Shown here piece by piece: positions 4,582 through 5,950 of a stretch of 5,950 nt of DNA. Below the pieces are notes generated by a model. The model made no database searches and had not been told where the DNA came from. It saw only the letters and a program-made list of their open reading frames with translations. This DNA is from an uncultured Clostridia bacterium (GTDB lineage: Bacteria; Bacillota; Clostridia; Lachnospirales; CAMVHY01), in the NCBI GenBank assembly GCA_947167415.1, contig CAMVHY010000096.1:1-5950 (forward strand), given 5' to 3'. Positions within the stretch are counted from its first letter, which is position 1; every line of letters begins with the position of its first letter. Both the position numbers and the translations under genes were made by a program.

Positions 4582-5823
4582 TTACTCCAGATTAAAATCA
4601 TTTTCTTGTTTCGAATATTGTTGCGGATTCGTCAAGGTATTTAGTTTTTCTTTTTCAACATCGATATCGTTTTCTGACAATGATTTATAAATTATTCCCC
4701 CTTCAAAATTCTTCGGAACTATGTTATTCCATAAAGACCAAATTGTAAAACAAACAAAAGAAACAACAGCGGAAATAATTGGTGCAGTAAGAGAAATATT
4801 TAAACTCAATAAAAAAAATAATAGAAATAAAACTATTGTAGCCGCTAACAAAAATAGAGTAAGAATTCCAACTATTATCCGTGGCCAGTTTATTTTTTTT
4901 GGTGACGCGTTATTAATCACTATTTTTTCATTGCTGTCATTTTTTTTCTGTTCCGAATGTAAATCCTCATTTATTAATTCTAAATCTATTAATTTTGAAT
5001 CTGCTTTTTCATCTACTTTCTTTGTGTTTCGAAAATCATCTAAGTTAACTGTATATTCGTCGTCTTTATCTTTGCTACTATAAACCTTGATCCATATTTT
5101 GCAATACTTCTTTCCCTTATCACCAGATTTTATATGCCCACCACACAGTTCATCAACCGTTTTTTTCATGTCGCTTCGCTTTAACGTTGTCTTTTTATTT
5201 TTATTTTCATCTTCTAAAATAAACTTGACACGAGAAAATTTACTCAGTTCATACAAATTGAGAAAACATGCTTTCCGTATAAAAGCTTCAAATGTATCAT
5301 TCGGTTTTGTATATACATTTATATCATTCGGTTTTGTATATACATTTGTATTATTCGGTTTTGTATATTTCTGTTTTGTATATACACAAAAATCAGTATT
5401 TGAATATTCCGCTACTTCCATATTGATAGGCAGTTTATTTTCTCGAATATCTGTCTCTTCTAAATTGTTTAAATTTATTGCACATGGATCATCCTCAGCA
5501 GGAATAAGGGACAACTCGGCATTATCTTTTATAAATAAATACTTACCTATTGACATCGTAACCTTTTTCTCTTCCAGTGTACTTTTGTTAAACACAAGTG
5601 TTTGTTTCTGTTGAAGCCGATCCTGAGCTTGGACCCAAAATTTATCTATATCCCAAATATTGCACTTGTATTCAAATTTTACATAACCAAATTCTTTTAT
5701 TTTAGGATATTGAGTCAATGCTGCTTCCAAAAATTTTTTAAACGTAGCATCTGGACTTGTTTTTATATCAATTATGTTTTTATCCGGAAGTTTTATTTTT
5801 ACTGTAATTAGATTTTCACACAT
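4582..5823 (-). CDS. Unrecognised protein with two ubiquitin-like modules and a C-terminal two-helix membrane anchor
   Basis: A complete gene of 413 codons plus TAA. ATG at 5823 is chosen because AGGAGAG lies 9 nt upstream. A longer reading from GTG at 5886 has no usable RBS. Module 1 (about 5-109): strand LITVKIKLPD, strand NIIDIKTSPDAT, helix TFKKFLEAALTQYPKIKEF, strand YVKFEYK, late strand AELSLIPA. Module 2 (about 132-249): a YTKPNDT repeat, helix FEAFIRKACFLNLYEL, strand RVKFILED, KKTVDELCGGH, strand YCKIWIKVY. KTVDEL parallels KTLADL of the left gene. An acidic/lysine-rich linker (250-310) leads to two hydrophobic segments (about 314-342 and 345-366). A polar tail of about 45 residues follows. 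There is no N-terminal signal peptide. A hairpin anchor leaving the UBL part in the cytoplasm is inferred. There is no C-terminal Gly-Gly, so it is not a conjugated modifier. The known bacterial UBL family YukD/EccD is an alternative to test, but EccD has about 11 membrane helices. Convergent with leuS. Function unknown. Confidence 0.93.
   Translation of the reverse strand: MCENLITVKIKLPDKNIIDIKTSPDATFKKFLEAALTQYPKIKEFGYVKFEYKCNIWDIDKFWVQAQDRLQQKQTLVFNKSTLEEKKVTMSIGKYLFIKDNAELSLIPAEDDPCAINLNNLEETDIRENKLPINMEVAEYSNTDFCVYTKQKYTKPNNTNVYTKPNDINVYTKPNDTFEAFIRKACFLNLYELSKFSRVKFILEDENKNKKTTLKRSDMKKTVDELCGGHIKSGDKGKKYCKIWIKVYSSKDKDDEYTVNLDDFRNTKKVDEKADSKLIDLELINEDLHSEQKKNDSNEKIVINNASPKKINWPRIIVGILTLFLLAATIVLFLLFFLLSLNISLTAPIISAVVSFVCFTIWSLWNNIVPKNFEGGIIYKSLSENDIDVEKEKLNTLTNPQQYSKQENDFNLE
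5287..5385 (-). repeat. In-frame 27-bp tandem repeat (9-residue YTKPN units)
   Basis: Three units with period 27 begin at 5297, 5324 and 5351 on the plus strand, each containing TTCGGTTTTGTATAT. A partial fourth (5371-5385) is offset by 15 bp. They encode residues 153-179: YTKPNNTNV, YTKPNDINV, YTKPNDTFE, preceded by VYTKQ. The last unit runs straight into the proposed beta2-to-helix turn of UBL module 2. A multiple of three keeps the frame when copy number changes. Confidence 0.9.
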
Positions 5824-5830
5824 TTTGAAT

Positions 5831-5837
5831 CTCTCCT
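5831..5837 (-). promoter_or_regulatory. Shine-Dalgarno site of the right UBL gene
   Basis: The minus strand reads AGGAGAG, with GGAG 9 nt upstream of the ATG at 5823. It selects the 413-residue start. Confidence 0.85.
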
Positions 5838-5950
5838 TTTTTATAAAAAAAACATTTATCAAAAAAAAACGACGTCTTTTTTTCACTCCCTACTAATACT
5901 GTCTACATGAAAAAAACTAAAAAGAAACACAGATATATGAAGATGCAACG
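5838..5950. other. Leader region of the right UBL gene, no clear promoter
   Basis: Contains an A9-C-GACGTC-T7 near-symmetric block (5861-5883), readable as an A/T-flanked GACGTC site. No minus-strand -35/-10 pair with good spacing is seen (TAGACA near 5900 lacks a -10), so the promoter is weak or lies beyond the window. A plus-strand ATG at 5907 opens a lysine-rich frame to the edge but has no SD. Confidence 0.45.

Noticed and set aside
5287..5385. CRISPR-like array
   Set aside because: The repeats are contiguous 27-bp units with no unique spacers, lie inside a coding frame and keep its phase; this is a tandem repeat.
4721..5614. Plus-strand frames of 120 and 175 codons opposite the right UBL gene
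   Set aside because: Antisense shadows. The minus frame has the strong SD, coherent domains and membrane segments. The plus frames lack SD sites and give Ser/Phe-rich nonsense.
5824..5886. GTG start extending the right UBL protein by 21 residues (MKKRRRFFLINVF...)
   Set aside because: Could mimic a signal sequence, but the GGGAG abuts the GTG with no spacing, whereas ATG 5823 has an ideal SD.
5907..5950. Possible start of a plus-strand gene (MKKTKKKHRYMKMQ) at the right edge
   Set aside because: No Shine-Dalgarno sequence upstream, only 14 codons visible, and AAA-rich DNA gives such frames easily. It cannot be supported without more sequence.

Overview
This is an AT-rich bacterial window holding one recognisable housekeeping gene, leuS (leucyl-tRNA synthetase, 2103-4460, +). 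It is flanked on both sides by minus-strand genes of a type I do not recognise. The left gene (1-1323, -) starts inside the window and runs off the left edge after 441 codons without a stop. The right gene (4582-5823, -) is complete, with 413 codons. By eye, both proteins begin with a ubiquitin-like (beta-grasp) module. The right protein appears to carry a second such module and then two membrane-spanning segments. Everything uses the standard code: Trp is TGG and no in-frame TGA occurs. Shine-Dalgarno sites are strong.

Organism: the LeuRS has the compact bacterial form, with HVGH, KMSKS, a CP1 editing domain, four CxxC-type cysteine pairs and almost no leucine-specific insertion. Its wording around HIGH and the zinc region reminds me of LeuRS from Patescibacteria/CPR or of deep low-GC Gram-positive lineages. 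That is recall, not a search. A host-associated, AT-rich bacterium is a reasonable guess.

Layout: 1-1323 is UBL gene A (-). 1324-2102 is a very AT-rich divergent intergenic region of 779 bp. It holds two tandem sigma70-type promoters firing towards gene A, one an exact TTGACA-17-TATAAT. It also holds several inverted repeats, an orphan terminator-like hairpin and a promoter for leuS. 2103-4460 is leuS (+). 4461-4581 holds a wobble-paired hairpin and a strong intrinsic terminator between convergent leuS and UBL gene B. 4582-5823 is gene B (-), with an in-frame 27-bp tandem repeat. 5824-5950 is the leader region of gene B.

The genes do not look like one pathway: leuS is a monocistronic housekeeping unit sitting between two accessory genes. 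The two UBL genes share a module type, strand, strong RBS and a CTN-rich leucine codon choice unlike leuS. They may belong to the same lineage-specific family, possibly host- or membrane-interacting. No function can be read from the sequence.
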